The notes under the pieces: model-generated
Databases searched by the model: none
What the model saw: the letters and a program-made list of their open reading frames with translations, nothing else
Told to the model about the DNA's origin: nothing
Assembly (NCBI RefSeq): GCF_900100485.1
Contig: NZ_FNDH01000012.1
Span: 1 to 64,000 of the forward strand
DNA from: Nitrosomonas sp. Nm132
GTDB lineage: Bacteria; Pseudomonadota; Gammaproteobacteria; Burkholderiales; Nitrosomonadaceae
Length of the DNA stretch: 64,000 nt
Direction of reading: 5' to 3'
Shown here: positions 56,496 to 64,000 of the stretch, piece after piece
Position numbering within the stretch: the stretch's first letter is position 1
Layout of the letters: each line of letters starts with the position of its first letter
Program-made: the position numbers and the translations under genes

Positions 56496-56620
56496 AAAAA
56501 TGAATTGAAAGCACTTATTTCAGTCGCGAACGAACTGATGCTTTTCTATTTTCGACGGTAATAAGAAAAATGCGCTAACTGGCTGCAACCTGAGGTTGCG
56601 AGACGTTGTAGAACAAAGTG

Positions 56621-57277
56621 TTACGCGTGAATAACCTTACAGCTGATGGCGAGGCGAACAAGCTGAGAGGTGTTCTGCAATTTTAACTTCTTCATGATAC
56701 TTGCCTGATGGACACCAACAGTTTTAGGGCTGATAGAAATCATTTCCGCAATTTGCGCCACTGAGTTCCCTTCTGCTAACAGTTTGAATAACTGAAATTC
56801 ACGCTTGGAAAGAACATGCAAAGGATTCTCGGAGGATTTTCCGAGCACTTTGTCGGTCAGTAAATTTGAAGCCAATTCCGGATCGATATAGACGCGACCC
56901 TGGCTCACCTGGCGGACTGCTTTTAGCAATTGCTCAAGGTTGCTTTGCTTGGTGATATAGCCTGTTGCACCCATCTTTAACGCGCGTTGGACCATGATTT
57001 CATTGCTGTGCATGCTGAATACCAGAATATTGGCGGCTGGATTTTTTGTTTTGATGCGATGAATGGTTTCCAGGCCATCTATACCCTGCTTGTCCAGATT
57101 TAGATCAATAATGGTCACATCGGGCGTATATTCTTGATAAAGGCTGCAGCCGGCTTCTCCATTATCGGTATCGGCTAAGACATGAATATCCGAGGTGCTT
57201 TCAAGTAGACGACGATATCCATTGCGCACGACTGGATGGTCATCGATGAGTAGCACCGTAATTGGCTTTTCTCTCAC
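56621..57277 (-). CDS. NarL/FixJ-family response regulator
   Basis: The 218-residue regulator has a receiver domain with the acidic pair D12-D13 and the phosphorylation site D58 in VTIIDLNLD; a threonine-like residue in FSMHSN and the Lys in ITKQSN complete the pocket. A LuxR-type helix-turn-helix lies at about 150-205, with LSKREFQLFKLLAEGNSVAQ and ISPKTVGVHQASIMKKL. The gene is 267 bp upstream of the repeat protein in the same direction and 230 bp downstream of the sensor kinase. It likely controls the Fap-like genes. Confidence 0.92.
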   Translation of the reverse strand: MREKPITVLLIDDHPVVRNGYRRLLESTSDIHVLADTDNGEAGCSLYQEYTPDVTIIDLNLDKQGIDGLETIHRIKTKNPAANILVFSMHSNEIMVQRALKMGATGYITKQSNLEQLLKAVRQVSQGRVYIDPELASNLLTDKVLGKSSENPLHVLSKREFQLFKLLAEGNSVAQIAEMISISPKTVGVHQASIMKKLKLQNTSQLVRLAISCKVIHA

Positions 57278-57458
57278 AATTCGAACCCTCCTGCTGTTTC
57301 AGTGAGAACTAACGCGAATTTTAAACAGCATTCACTGCTGGGCTTGATTAAGCAGACCCACTGTACTTCTCATTGCGAGTGCTCTTGTTTGGATAATTTG
57401 AATATATTTTGGGGCATTGGGCGCAGTTATAGAATAAGGGTAGAGCTTATTTTTATCT

Positions 57459-57471
57459 AAGGAAATTCCTT
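57459..57471. promoter_or_regulatory. 13-bp palindrome upstream of the response regulator
   Basis: AAGGAAATTCCTT, identical to the copy upstream of hsp20 (22219-22231), is 182 bp before the regulator start. It might be an autoregulatory operator. Confidence 0.4.
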
Positions 57472-57481
57472 AATTACACAA

Positions 57482-57510
57482 TAACCCGAATTTATGAAAT
57501 ATTCGGGTTA
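57482..57510 (-). repeat. Solo copy of the CCCGAATATTTCATAAATT repeat
   Basis: Arms TAACCCGAAT and ATTCGGGTTA around TTATGAAAT. The repeat overlaps the stop codon of the histidine kinase gene (57508-57510), a tight 3'-end placement shared with the copies near 42601 and 53584. Confidence 0.75.
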
Positions 57511-58719
57511 AAGGTTATCAGTTTTTCTCCTTCTGTTTGAGGAGTCGAGCGGCAGTTTGACGTGAATTTGTGTTCCATGATTTGGAGTGCTACGCACAGA
57601 AAATTTGCCACCTGAAGCGATGGCTCGTTCACGTATTCCCAGCAGTCCCAGTCCTGTGGGTATTTGATTGACATTGTAACCCTTGCCGTTGTCTTTCACG
57701 CTTAGCGACAAAATATCATCTGCGGCGGTTGTGCCAGTTTTACGATTCAAGCGGATGAGAACTCGGGTAGCCTGGGCATGATTGCGGACATTGTTGAGGG
57801 CCTCCTGAACAATGCGAAATATGGTGATATTGGTATGTTCATTGAGTTTGTCCAAGGTGCCTTCGAATTTGAGTTTAAGAATAATATGGGGGTTGTGTGT
57901 AATCCACTGTTCTCTTAATTCAAGTAGAGCATCTTCGAGCCCAAGCGTGTCTAATAGAGTAGGGCGTAATTGGCGCAGCATATCGTGCATTACTTCATGC
58001 ATTTTTTTTACGCATCGTTTAATGGCTTGAGCGCTGGTATAGATGGTGGAATCTTGATCGGAGAAATAGGCAATCGTTTCTGTTTCCGCGTGAATGGCGG
58101 TAAGCCATTGGCCTAATTCATCATGCAGTTCTCGCGCAAGAAAGCGTCGTTCTTCTTCCTGCATTTTGAACAGATTCTGCATCAGTCGACGGCTTCCATC
58201 CAGCAACTCTTGGTCGAGATGCCGCTTTTCTTTAACAAGGTTAATGTTGGTCATTACCGTGCGGCAGGTGTCAGTATCTTTTGCGACTAAACTTTCCAGG
58301 CGTATGTGGATTACCTTATTGAGGGCTCCTTTGATTCTTAGCTCGGTGACGACGTTATGGGAAGAGTTAAAAGTTTTCTGCAGATGGCTAAGGAATCTGT
58401 GATTGTCATCGTGAACAATGTAGCTTAAGAAAGATTTGTTCAAAATGGAGGCGCGCTTCTTGCCGAGCAGGATAGATGATCCGGTCAGGTTGATTGCCAG
58501 AATATTCCCGGCTTTATCCAGTGTAAGATAACCTACAGGGGCATTATCGTAGAGATCGGCATAGCGGCTGCGCATTGCTTCCAATTGTTGTTGCATATCC
58601 TTAAACTTACAGTTCTGGATCTCTAATTCCGTCTGATGTGCTTGCAGTTCGGTGAGGAGCGCTATCTTGCTGTAAACTTCGCTGTCATCAGTTTTCATGG
58701 AATCATGCTTTTCATTCAT
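57508..58719 (-). CDS. PAS-domain sensor histidine kinase (NarX/NreB type)
   Basis: The 403-residue kinase has no membrane segment. A PAS domain lies at about 50-165 (ADLYDNAPVGYLTLDKAGNI). The HisKA_3 domain follows: ERRFLARELHDELGQWLTAI, with the phosphorylated His at H199. The C-terminal ATPase has VQEALNNVRNHAQA (N box), VKDNGKGYN and GLGLLGIRERA (G boxes). It is the natural partner of the downstream NarL-type regulator. Signal: PAS with no obvious heme or metal motif, so unknown. Its message begins after a 39-bp tandem duplication. Confidence 0.92.
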   Translation of the reverse strand: MNEKHDSMKTDDSEVYSKIALLTELQAHQTELEIQNCKFKDMQQQLEAMRSRYADLYDNAPVGYLTLDKAGNILAINLTGSSILLGKKRASILNKSFLSYIVHDDNHRFLSHLQKTFNSSHNVVTELRIKGALNKVIHIRLESLVAKDTDTCRTVMTNINLVKEKRHLDQELLDGSRRLMQNLFKMQEEERRFLARELHDELGQWLTAIHAETETIAYFSDQDSTIYTSAQAIKRCVKKMHEVMHDMLRQLRPTLLDTLGLEDALLELREQWITHNPHIILKLKFEGTLDKLNEHTNITIFRIVQEALNNVRNHAQATRVLIRLNRKTGTTAADDILSLSVKDNGKGYNVNQIPTGLGLLGIRERAIASGGKFSVRSTPNHGTQIHVKLPLDSSNRRRKTDNL

Positions 58720-58721
58720 GC

Positions 58722-58803
58722 TATCTCCCTTGCCATAATAGCAAAAGCGATTAGATTATCCGTTTATCTCCCTTTCCATAATAGCAAAAGCGATTAGATT
58801 ATC
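58722..58803. repeat. 39-bp direct tandem duplication before the sensor kinase
   Basis: The segment 58722-58760 and the segment 58765-58803 are identical except at one base; the unit includes the TATCTCCCT that forms the kinase ribosome-binding site on the minus strand. A recent duplication of the 5' leader is likely. Confidence 0.85.
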
Positions 58804-59118
58804 TATTTTGTTCTGCAATATGTTGTAGTGATCCCTCTCCTGTGCAGGGGGGGGGCTGTCTTGGTGTTGTGCCAGGTATTTTTTGCCAGGTAGTGACTGC
58901 GCTGACGTTTGCGGGCAGAAGTAGCGTGACTTCTTTACTTTGATCTGCCCAATCATAAGGGTGCTTGGTGACAAGACAAGTAGTTTCTGATTGTTTAGTC
59001 GTGAGCAAAACATTACGTGTGGTTTTTGTCCTAATAGGTGTCGTGCGCTACCATATTTAAGTTTTTTGTATGTGTGGTAGCGGCGCTTCAAACACGAATT
59101 AAGGAAGCCTGAATACAT
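58756..59118 (-). pseudogene. Possible decayed open frame with a G9 tract
   Basis: Two overlapping minus-strand frames cross this stretch. One reads KHPYDWADQSKEVTLLLPAN before the tract; the other reads AQERDHYNILQNKIDNLIAF after it. A nine-G run (58847-58855) sits where they would join, so a length change in the tract would connect them. No family was recognised. It may be a dead gene, a phase-variable gene or chance. The remaining bases up to 59415 hold no convincing gene. Confidence 0.25.
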
Positions 59119-59415
59119 GATTGTAAATAGGATACTTGCATTAGTTGTTATTTAGGCGATAGATAAAAGTATATGGGTAAGTATTTCCGTGCAATATTCT
59201 GGTCATTGTGACAAGCGGAAAGAGTGATTGGAATATAAGGCGGGCGCTAACAGTGACATCACTATTCGAGCTTGCGGCCAAACTACACACTTGAACTCGT
59301 CCAGCGGAGGAATATAAGTTGATTATTGATCAAGTATTTAGGTATCATCGCCAAGTGAAAGAGATTTGGTAGTCTATTTAATTTATCCGACAAACTCTTA
59401 AATCTATAGATCTCG

Positions 59416-59709
59416 ATGGGTGCTCTAATTTTTTATACAGCTATTTATTTCCTTGGATACTTTGCCATCCATGGACTTAATCTGATAGCCGGCCGGATTT
59501 TAATCAATCGTCGAATAGCAGGGTTGGTGGGTGTATTTTTTGTGGCGGTATTCCATGGCTATAAAATTATGAGTAGCCCTCTGCCAGCGAGGCAGGATAC
59601 GGATGCAACTTATGCGCTTGGTTATTATGTGATTTTCCCCGTTGCAGTCATTGTGGGTGTTTTTTTGTATATAACGTGGCAAGAGAAAAAAGATAATGAT
59701 TCATTATAA
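59416..59709 (+). CDS. Small integral membrane protein, unknown function
   Basis: The 97-residue protein has three hydrophobic helices: LIFYTAIYFLGYFAIHGLNL, then GLVGVFFVAVFHGYKI and YYVIFPVAVIVGVFLYITW, with a charged C-terminus (QEKKDNDSL). No motif was recognised. It lies alone ahead of the his operon. Confidence 0.6.
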   Translation: MGALIFYTAIYFLGYFAIHGLNLIAGRILINRRIAGLVGVFFVAVFHGYKIMSSPLPARQDTDATYALGYYVIFPVAVIVGVFLYITWQEKKDNDSL

Positions 59710-59980
59710 AAAGGACGGATTGATTCATCGTCATTGAATAATTCAGGAGCATAAAAGCTTTTTTAATGCTTTGGTTTCTGATCGTGTGTGTTAAACTTTG
59801 TATATTAAAATTGGTGATACCTCCCATCTGAGAATAGAATGAAGAGCGTTATCTAATAAGAGAAGAAAGAGCAGAGAAATTGGATGATGAATGATTATTT
59901 TTCCGTTAAAGCGGGCAGTTTAATTTATGTAACACGATCAGCTGGTCGATATCGATTTTCCATTTAACTTGCTGCAACCA

Positions 59981-60009
59981 AATACTTTACACAAAAATAC
60001 TTTACACAA
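59981..60009 (+). repeat. Tandem 14-bp repeat upstream of hisC
   Basis: AATACTTTACACAA occurs at 59981-59994 and 59996-60009, with one base between. It lies 48 bp before the hisC start. Two direct copies on the same face of DNA are not expected (period 15), but they might still be a protein-binding site. The rest of the 347-bp gap has no gene. Confidence 0.55.
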
Positions 60010-60056
60010 TTTCCTGTTTTTCAAGCCTAGACCTACAGTTGTTTTGATCAAATAGC

Positions 60057-61145
60057 ATGTCCAATTTACTCGAGAGTATCATCCGTCCGGAAATTCTTGC
60101 GCTCTCTGCTTATCACGTTCCTCCTGCAAAGGGCATGATAAAACTGGATGCAATGGAGAATCCTTATACGTTACCCTTGATCCTGCGCGAAGAGATTTCT
60201 CAATTAGCGGAGGATGCCCATATTAATCGTTATCCCGATCCTGGTGCTGCATCACTGAAGGTTGCGTTAAAAGATACGCTGTCCATTCCTTCCGAAATGG
60301 CGATTATGCTGGGAAATGGATCGGATGAAATTATTCAGATCATCGCTCTTGCCACGGCTAAACCAGGAGCAGTATTAATGGGGGTTGACCCGGGTTTTGC
60401 CATGTTTCGCATCATTGCTACTTTTTGTGGAATGAGTTACGTGGGGGTGCCATTAGCCACTGATTTTTCTCTCGATTTGGATGCCATGCTGGCTGCTATT
60501 TCCCAACACCAGCCCGCAGTTATTTTTCTGGCTTATCCCAATAACCCAAGTGGTAATTTGTTTGATGCTGAGGCAATCTGCCGTATTATTGAGGCTACAC
60601 CTGGTATCGTCATTGTCGATGAAGCCTATCATGCTTTTGCTGATGCAACTTTCATGGATATACTCACTCAATACCCTAATTTGTTGCTGATGCGGACGCT
60701 CTCAAAATTAGGATTGGCTGGATTAAGATTAGGGCTACTGGTTGGCAGACCTGAATGGCTGGCGCAATTGGAAAAGCTGCGTTTGCCTTACAATGTAGGA
60801 ATCATGACGCAACTGCTTGTAGAGAGAGTGCTTCAGCATTATGATATATTACTGGAGCAGGCTGCTTCGATTAAAGCAGAGCGTACTATTTTGAGAGCCC
60901 GTCTGGCAACGATGGGGAGTATTGAAGTTTTTCCATCGGATGCAAATTTTGTTTTATTTCGTCTCAATGAGGCCGGCCGGATTTTTCAAGAACTTCAGCA
61001 ACACGGTATATTAATCAAGAATCTTGATGGTACACATCCATTATTAAAAGATTGCCTGCGCGTCACGGTGGGTACTTCTGATGAAAATACGCAATTCTGT
61101 AAAACACTGCGCCGCATCCTTGAAAGGCCGTTGCTACTCGCCTGA
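60057..61145 (+). CDS. hisC: Histidinol-phosphate aminotransferase
   Basis: HisC transfers an amino group to imidazole-acetol phosphate in histidine synthesis using [17 protein letters not shown] gives the cofactor-pocket start, YPNNPSGN is the conserved aminotransferase block, VDEAYHAF contains the Asp-Tyr pair and [13 protein letters not shown] the PLP lysine. The 362-residue length is normal. It starts a his gene run; hisG and hisD, which often precede it, are not in the upstream 1 kb. Confidence 0.95.
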   Translation: MSNLLESIIRPEILALSAYHVPPAKGMIKLDAMENPYTLPLILREEISQLAEDAHINRYPDPGAASLKVALKDTLSIPSEMAIMLGNGSDEIIQIIALATAKPGAVLMGVDPGFAMFRIIATFCGMSYVGVPLATDFSLDLDAMLAAISQHQPAVIFLAYPNNPSGNLFDAEAICRIIEATPGIVIVDEAYHAFADATFMDILTQYPNLLLMRTLSKLGLAGLRLGLLVGRPEWLAQLEKLRLPYNVGIMTQLLVERVLQHYDILLEQAASIKAERTILRARLATMGSIEVFPSDANFVLFRLNEAGRIFQELQQHGILIKNLDGTHPLLKDCLRVTVGTSDENTQFCKTLRRILERPLLLA

Positions 61146-61176
61146 TCGTACATAATTCACGAAACAGAATTTCTCT

Positions 61177-61764
61177 ATGCGTCAAGCCCAAGTTACTCGT
61201 AATACGCTGGAAACTCAAGTTGCTGTCGAGATCAATCTGGATGGTAGGGGTGAGGTGATGTTCGATACCGGCCTACCTTTTCTCGATCACATGCTTGATC
61301 AGATCGCACGTCATGGAATGATCGATCTGAAAATAAAGGCAAAAGGCGATTTACATATTGATGCGCATCATACTGTAGAAGATATTGGCATCACGTTGGG
61401 GCAGGCACTGGTCCAAGCAATTGGAAACAAGAAAGGCATACGCCGCTACGGACATGCCTATGTGCCGCTGGATGAGGCATTGTCAAGAGTGGTGATTGAT
61501 CTATCGGGTCGCCCTGGAATGGCATTCCATGTCGAATTTGCGCGCGCACGTATTGGTGAATTTGATGTCGATCTGATACACGAGTTTTTTCAGGGTTTAG
61601 TTAATCACGCCATGATCACCTTGCACATAGATAATCTCTCGGGCAATAATGCGCACCATCAGGCAGAAACCATTTTTAAGGCTTTTGGACGTGCCTTGCG
61701 CGTGGCTTTAGAAGCAGATCCTCGTGCTGCCGATCTCATTCCTTCCACAAAAGGTTCTTTGTAA
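61177..61764 (+). CDS. hisB: Imidazoleglycerol-phosphate dehydratase
   Basis: HisB dehydrates imidazoleglycerol phosphate. The 195-residue monofunctional form has [19 protein letters not shown], the metal-binding [11 protein letters not shown] and [17 protein letters not shown]. The histidinol phosphatase domain found in E. coli HisB is absent, so that step needs another gene. It follows hisC by 31 bp. Confidence 0.96.
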   Translation: MRQAQVTRNTLETQVAVEINLDGRGEVMFDTGLPFLDHMLDQIARHGMIDLKIKAKGDLHIDAHHTVEDIGITLGQALVQAIGNKKGIRRYGHAYVPLDEALSRVVIDLSGRPGMAFHVEFARARIGEFDVDLIHEFFQGLVNHAMITLHIDNLSGNNAHHQAETIFKAFGRALRVALEADPRAADLIPSTKGSL

Positions 61765-61791
61765 ACTTTATCAATTTTTCTCAAATCAAGT

Positions 61792-62442
61792 ATGACTGAT
61801 ATCGCCATTGTTGATTACGGAATGGGTAATTTACGTTCAGTATCCAAGGCTCTTGAGCATGTCGCACCCACGGCTTCTATTGTTGTAACCAGTGATCCAT
61901 CCGTTGTACAAAAAGCGTCACGCGTTGTCGTGCCAGGGCAGGGCGCGATGCCTAATTGCATGCATGAGCTAACGACTCGCGGATTAAAGGATGTTGTGCT
62001 GGAAGCCGCCAGGGATAAACCTTTTCTCGGTATTTGCCTCGGTCTGCAAATGCTGTTTGATGAAAGTGAAGAAGGAAATGTTAGGGGATTAGGCATTTTG
62101 CCTGGCAAAGTGCGCCACTTTTCGCATGATGCGATGATAGATTCTGATAGAAACAAGCTCAAAGTTCCTCACATGGGCTGGAATCAAGTGTGCCAAATAA
62201 TCCAGCATCCCTTATGGGATGGTATTGCCAATGATGCGCGTTTTTATTTTGTTCACAGCTACTATGTGGAAACAGACAACCGGGAAATAACGGCTGCCTA
62301 CACGCGTTACCCTACCCCGTTTACTTGCGCAATCGCTCAGGATAATATTTTTGCTGTTCAGTTCCATCCGGAAAAAAGTCACCTGGCGGGATTGACGTTA
62401 TTAAGTAATTTTGCCAAGTGGGAACCGCATTCCAGTTATTAG
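61792..62442 (+). CDS. hisH: Imidazole glycerol phosphate synthase, glutaminase subunit
   Basis: HisH makes ammonia from glutamine for HisF. The class I glutaminase triad is visible: Cys in FLGICLGLQML, His and Glu in VQFHPEKS. IVDYGMGNLRSV opens the protein. The 216-residue length fits. It lies between hisB and hisA. Confidence 0.96.
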   Translation: MTDIAIVDYGMGNLRSVSKALEHVAPTASIVVTSDPSVVQKASRVVVPGQGAMPNCMHELTTRGLKDVVLEAARDKPFLGICLGLQMLFDESEEGNVRGLGILPGKVRHFSHDAMIDSDRNKLKVPHMGWNQVCQIIQHPLWDGIANDARFYFVHSYYVETDNREITAAYTRYPTPFTCAIAQDNIFAVQFHPEKSHLAGLTLLSNFAKWEPHSSY

Positions 62443-62521
62443 TACAATCTAATCCAATTCACTACATATGGTTTTTTTTCAGTCCGGTTCTTTTATTCTC
62501 AATTATTTATCCTGACAACAT

Positions 62522-63268
62522 ATGCTGATTATTCCCGCAATAGACCTCAAAGATGGACAGTGCGTACGTCTTAAACAAGGGGTTATGGATGACGCAACGG
62601 TATTTTCTGAAAACCCTGACGCTATAGCCCAGCACTGGTTGGAGCAAGGTGCACGCCGATTACATTTAGTCGATCTAAATGGCGCATTTGCTGGTAAACC
62701 GAAGAATGAGCCAGCTGTTCGTGCCATTGTCAAGGCGATTGACGGGAATATCCCGATTCAACTTGGCGGTGGTATTCGCGATCTGGAAACCATCGAACGC
62801 TATTTGGATAGCGGCATTACTTATGTCATTATCGGAACAGCTGCGGTGAAAATCCCTGGGTTTCTGCATGATGCGTGTTATGCTTTCCCTGGTCAGATTA
62901 TGGTAGGACTTGATGCCAAAGATGGTAAGGTGGCGGTGGATGGCTGGTCCAAGGTCACTGGCCACGATGTCGTGGACTTAGCGAAAAAGTTTGAAGACTA
63001 TGGTGTCGAAGCGATTATTTATACTGACATTGGCCGTGACGGCATGCTTACGGGTGTCAATATTGAGGCAACCATAGCCTTGGCACGGAAACTGACTGTT
63101 CCAGTCGTTGCCAGTGGTGGAATTACCAATCTGGATGATATTAAGACGCTGTGTGAGATTGAGTCAGAAGGCATCATGGGCGCGATTACTGGTCGAGCTA
63201 TCTATCAAGGTACGCTGGATTTTAAAGAGGCGCAATTATTGGCTGACAAACTGAGTACAATGGTGTAG
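62522..63268 (+). CDS. hisA: ProFAR isomerase
   Basis: HisA isomerises ProFAR to PRFAR in histidine synthesis; it is a TIM barrel. [17 protein letters not shown] holds the first catalytic Asp, [14 protein letters not shown] the second, and IQLGGGIRD and VVASGGI the phosphate sites. The 248 residues are full length. Next to its usual partner hisF. Confidence 0.96.
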   Translation: MLIIPAIDLKDGQCVRLKQGVMDDATVFSENPDAIAQHWLEQGARRLHLVDLNGAFAGKPKNEPAVRAIVKAIDGNIPIQLGGGIRDLETIERYLDSGITYVIIGTAAVKIPGFLHDACYAFPGQIMVGLDAKDGKVAVDGWSKVTGHDVVDLAKKFEDYGVEAIIYTDIGRDGMLTGVNIEATIALARKLTVPVVASGGITNLDDIKTLCEIESEGIMGAITGRAIYQGTLDFKEAQLLADKLSTMV

Positions 63269-63359
63269 CGAAAAATAACATGATGTCGAGAATGGAATTC
63301 AAGTCTGTTCACATGTTTCGTCCTTATTGGTATTTCATATTGTAAAGGTTTCTGGGTTC

Positions 63360-64000
63360 ATGGGTCTTGCCAAACGTATTATTCCGTGTCTTGATGTCAA
63401 CAATGGGCGCGTTGTCAAGGGCGTTAATTTTGTTTCGCTGCGAGATGCAGGCGATCCTGTGGAAATAGCTCGTCGCTATGACGAGCAGGGCGCTGATGAG
63501 CTTGTTTTTCTTGATATCACCGCCAGTTCCGATAATCGCGATTTGATTTTGCACATTGTTGAAGAAGTGGCGGCTCAAGTCTTTATTCCGCTAACTGTGG
63601 GCGGGGGAGTGCGTAAAGTCGAGGATGTCCGCCGGTTGTTAAATGCAGGCGCTGACAAAGTGAGTGTCAACACTTCTGCGGTACTCAATCCGCAGCTGGT
63701 AGAAGATGCAGCCAGCCATTACGGCTCCCAGTGTATTGTTGTCGCCATAGATGCCAAACAAGTCATAGATGACAAGCACAATAATCCGTGCTGGGAGGTG
63801 TTTACACACGGCGGCCGTAACGCAACAGGTCTCGATGCTATTGAATGGGCCAAAAAAATGCAGGCACTGGGTGCAGGTGAAATTTTACTGACCAGCATGG
63901 ACAGAGATGGCACACGCCACGGTTTTGATCTGGCCTTGACTCGTGCCATTTCAGATGCAATAGACGTGCCGGTGATTGCTAGTGGCGGGGTAGGCACCCT
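63360..64000 (+). CDS. hisF: Imidazole glycerol phosphate synthase, cyclase subunit (partial)
   Basis: HisF joins PRFAR and ammonia to give imidazole glycerol phosphate and AICAR. The ATG at 63360 opens [20 protein letters not shown], with the catalytic D11; VAIDAK holds the second Asp. [13 protein letters not shown] and VIASGGVGT are phosphate sites. The frame is open to the last base after 213 codons, about 85% of the usual length; the rest is outside the window. It is 91 bp after hisA. Confidence 0.95.
   Translation, partial: MGLAKRIIPCLDVNNGRVVKGVNFVSLRDAGDPVEIARRYDEQGADELVFLDITASSDNRDLILHIVEEVAAQVFIPLTVGGGVRKVEDVRRLLNAGADKVSVNTSAVLNPQLVEDAASHYGSQCIVVAIDAKQVIDDKHNNPCWEVFTHGGRNATGLDAIEWAKKMQALGAGEILLTSMDRDGTRHGFDLALTRAISDAIDVPVIASGGVGT

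Noticed and set aside
58799-59008. Minus-strand frame with KHPYDWADQSKEVTLLLPAN as a real gene
   Set aside because: No good start or ribosome-binding site, and it is cut by the G9 tract. Reported only as a possible decayed frame.

Overview
The window looks like chromosome of a betaproteobacterial ammonia oxidiser of the Nitrosomonas lineage. The best clues are a c-type cytochrome P460 gene (40341-40865), several other small c-type cytochromes, a betaproteobacterial aa3-type cytochrome oxidase cluster (coxB-coxA-ctaG-DUF2970-coxC-SURF1-ctaB), and ordinary betaproteobacterial gene pairs (aat-bpt, nth-rsxB, holC-valS, hisCBHAF). The genus is inferred from gene content and sequence style; no database search was run. 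No tRNA, rRNA or CRISPR array was recognised.

Layout. 1-2400: three decayed transposase genes (IS4/IS1634-like, IS1380-like, IS982-like) around cysM. 2.4-8.8 kb: housekeeping genes serB, pepA, holC, valS. 9.9-16.6 kb: cytochrome c oxidase structural and assembly genes, without ctaA. 16.6-25.6 kb: a GlcD-type FAD oxidase, a BON lipoprotein, argB, a PEBP protein, hsp20, an ABC-F ATPase and two tandem cytochromes c. 25.7-30.0 kb: a tightly packed minus-strand run of DUF1841, nth, rsxB, pyrD, bpt and aat. 30-32 kb: a beta-barrel protein and a ruined multicopper oxidase gene carrying an IS3-family remnant. 32-40 kb: an SDR, DUF6164, lnt, glyQS, a GmhB-like protein, plsC and a YgjP-like metallopeptidase. 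40.3-48.3 kb: cytochrome P460, an L,D-transpeptidase facing a Lpp-like lipoprotein, chrA, a His-tailed cytochrome, a penicillin acylase-family hydrolase and a DUF1499 protein. 48.4-51.8 kb: GDPD, GlpD and FGGY kinase, a route from glycerophosphodiesters to dihydroxyacetone phosphate. 51.9-58.7 kb: the most unusual region. 60-64 kb: hisC-B-H-A-F, with hisF cut by the window end.

The region at 51.9-58.7 kb reads, in its direction of transcription (minus strand), as a two-component sensor kinase and NarL-type regulator, then a secreted Asn/Ser/Asp-rich repeat protein, a small secreted protein, a C39-family cysteine peptidase, a second small secreted protein and a coiled-coil plus beta-barrel outer-membrane protein. 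This order matches the functional amyloid (Fap) plan of Pseudomonas (subunits, FapD, FapE, FapF), although the subunit sequence is very different. I infer a divergent Fap-like amyloid secretion system with its own regulators. The two small exported proteins share an (E/D)-L-x3-R-G motif that resembles a C39 processing site.

Small repeats are also notable. A 19-nt core occurs four times, twice as the ends of a 168-bp MITE-like element inside the Fap-like cluster and twice as solo palindromes at gene 3' ends. A second, 113-bp MITE-like element lies downstream of argB. A 13-bp palindrome recurs upstream of hsp20 and of the regulator gene.
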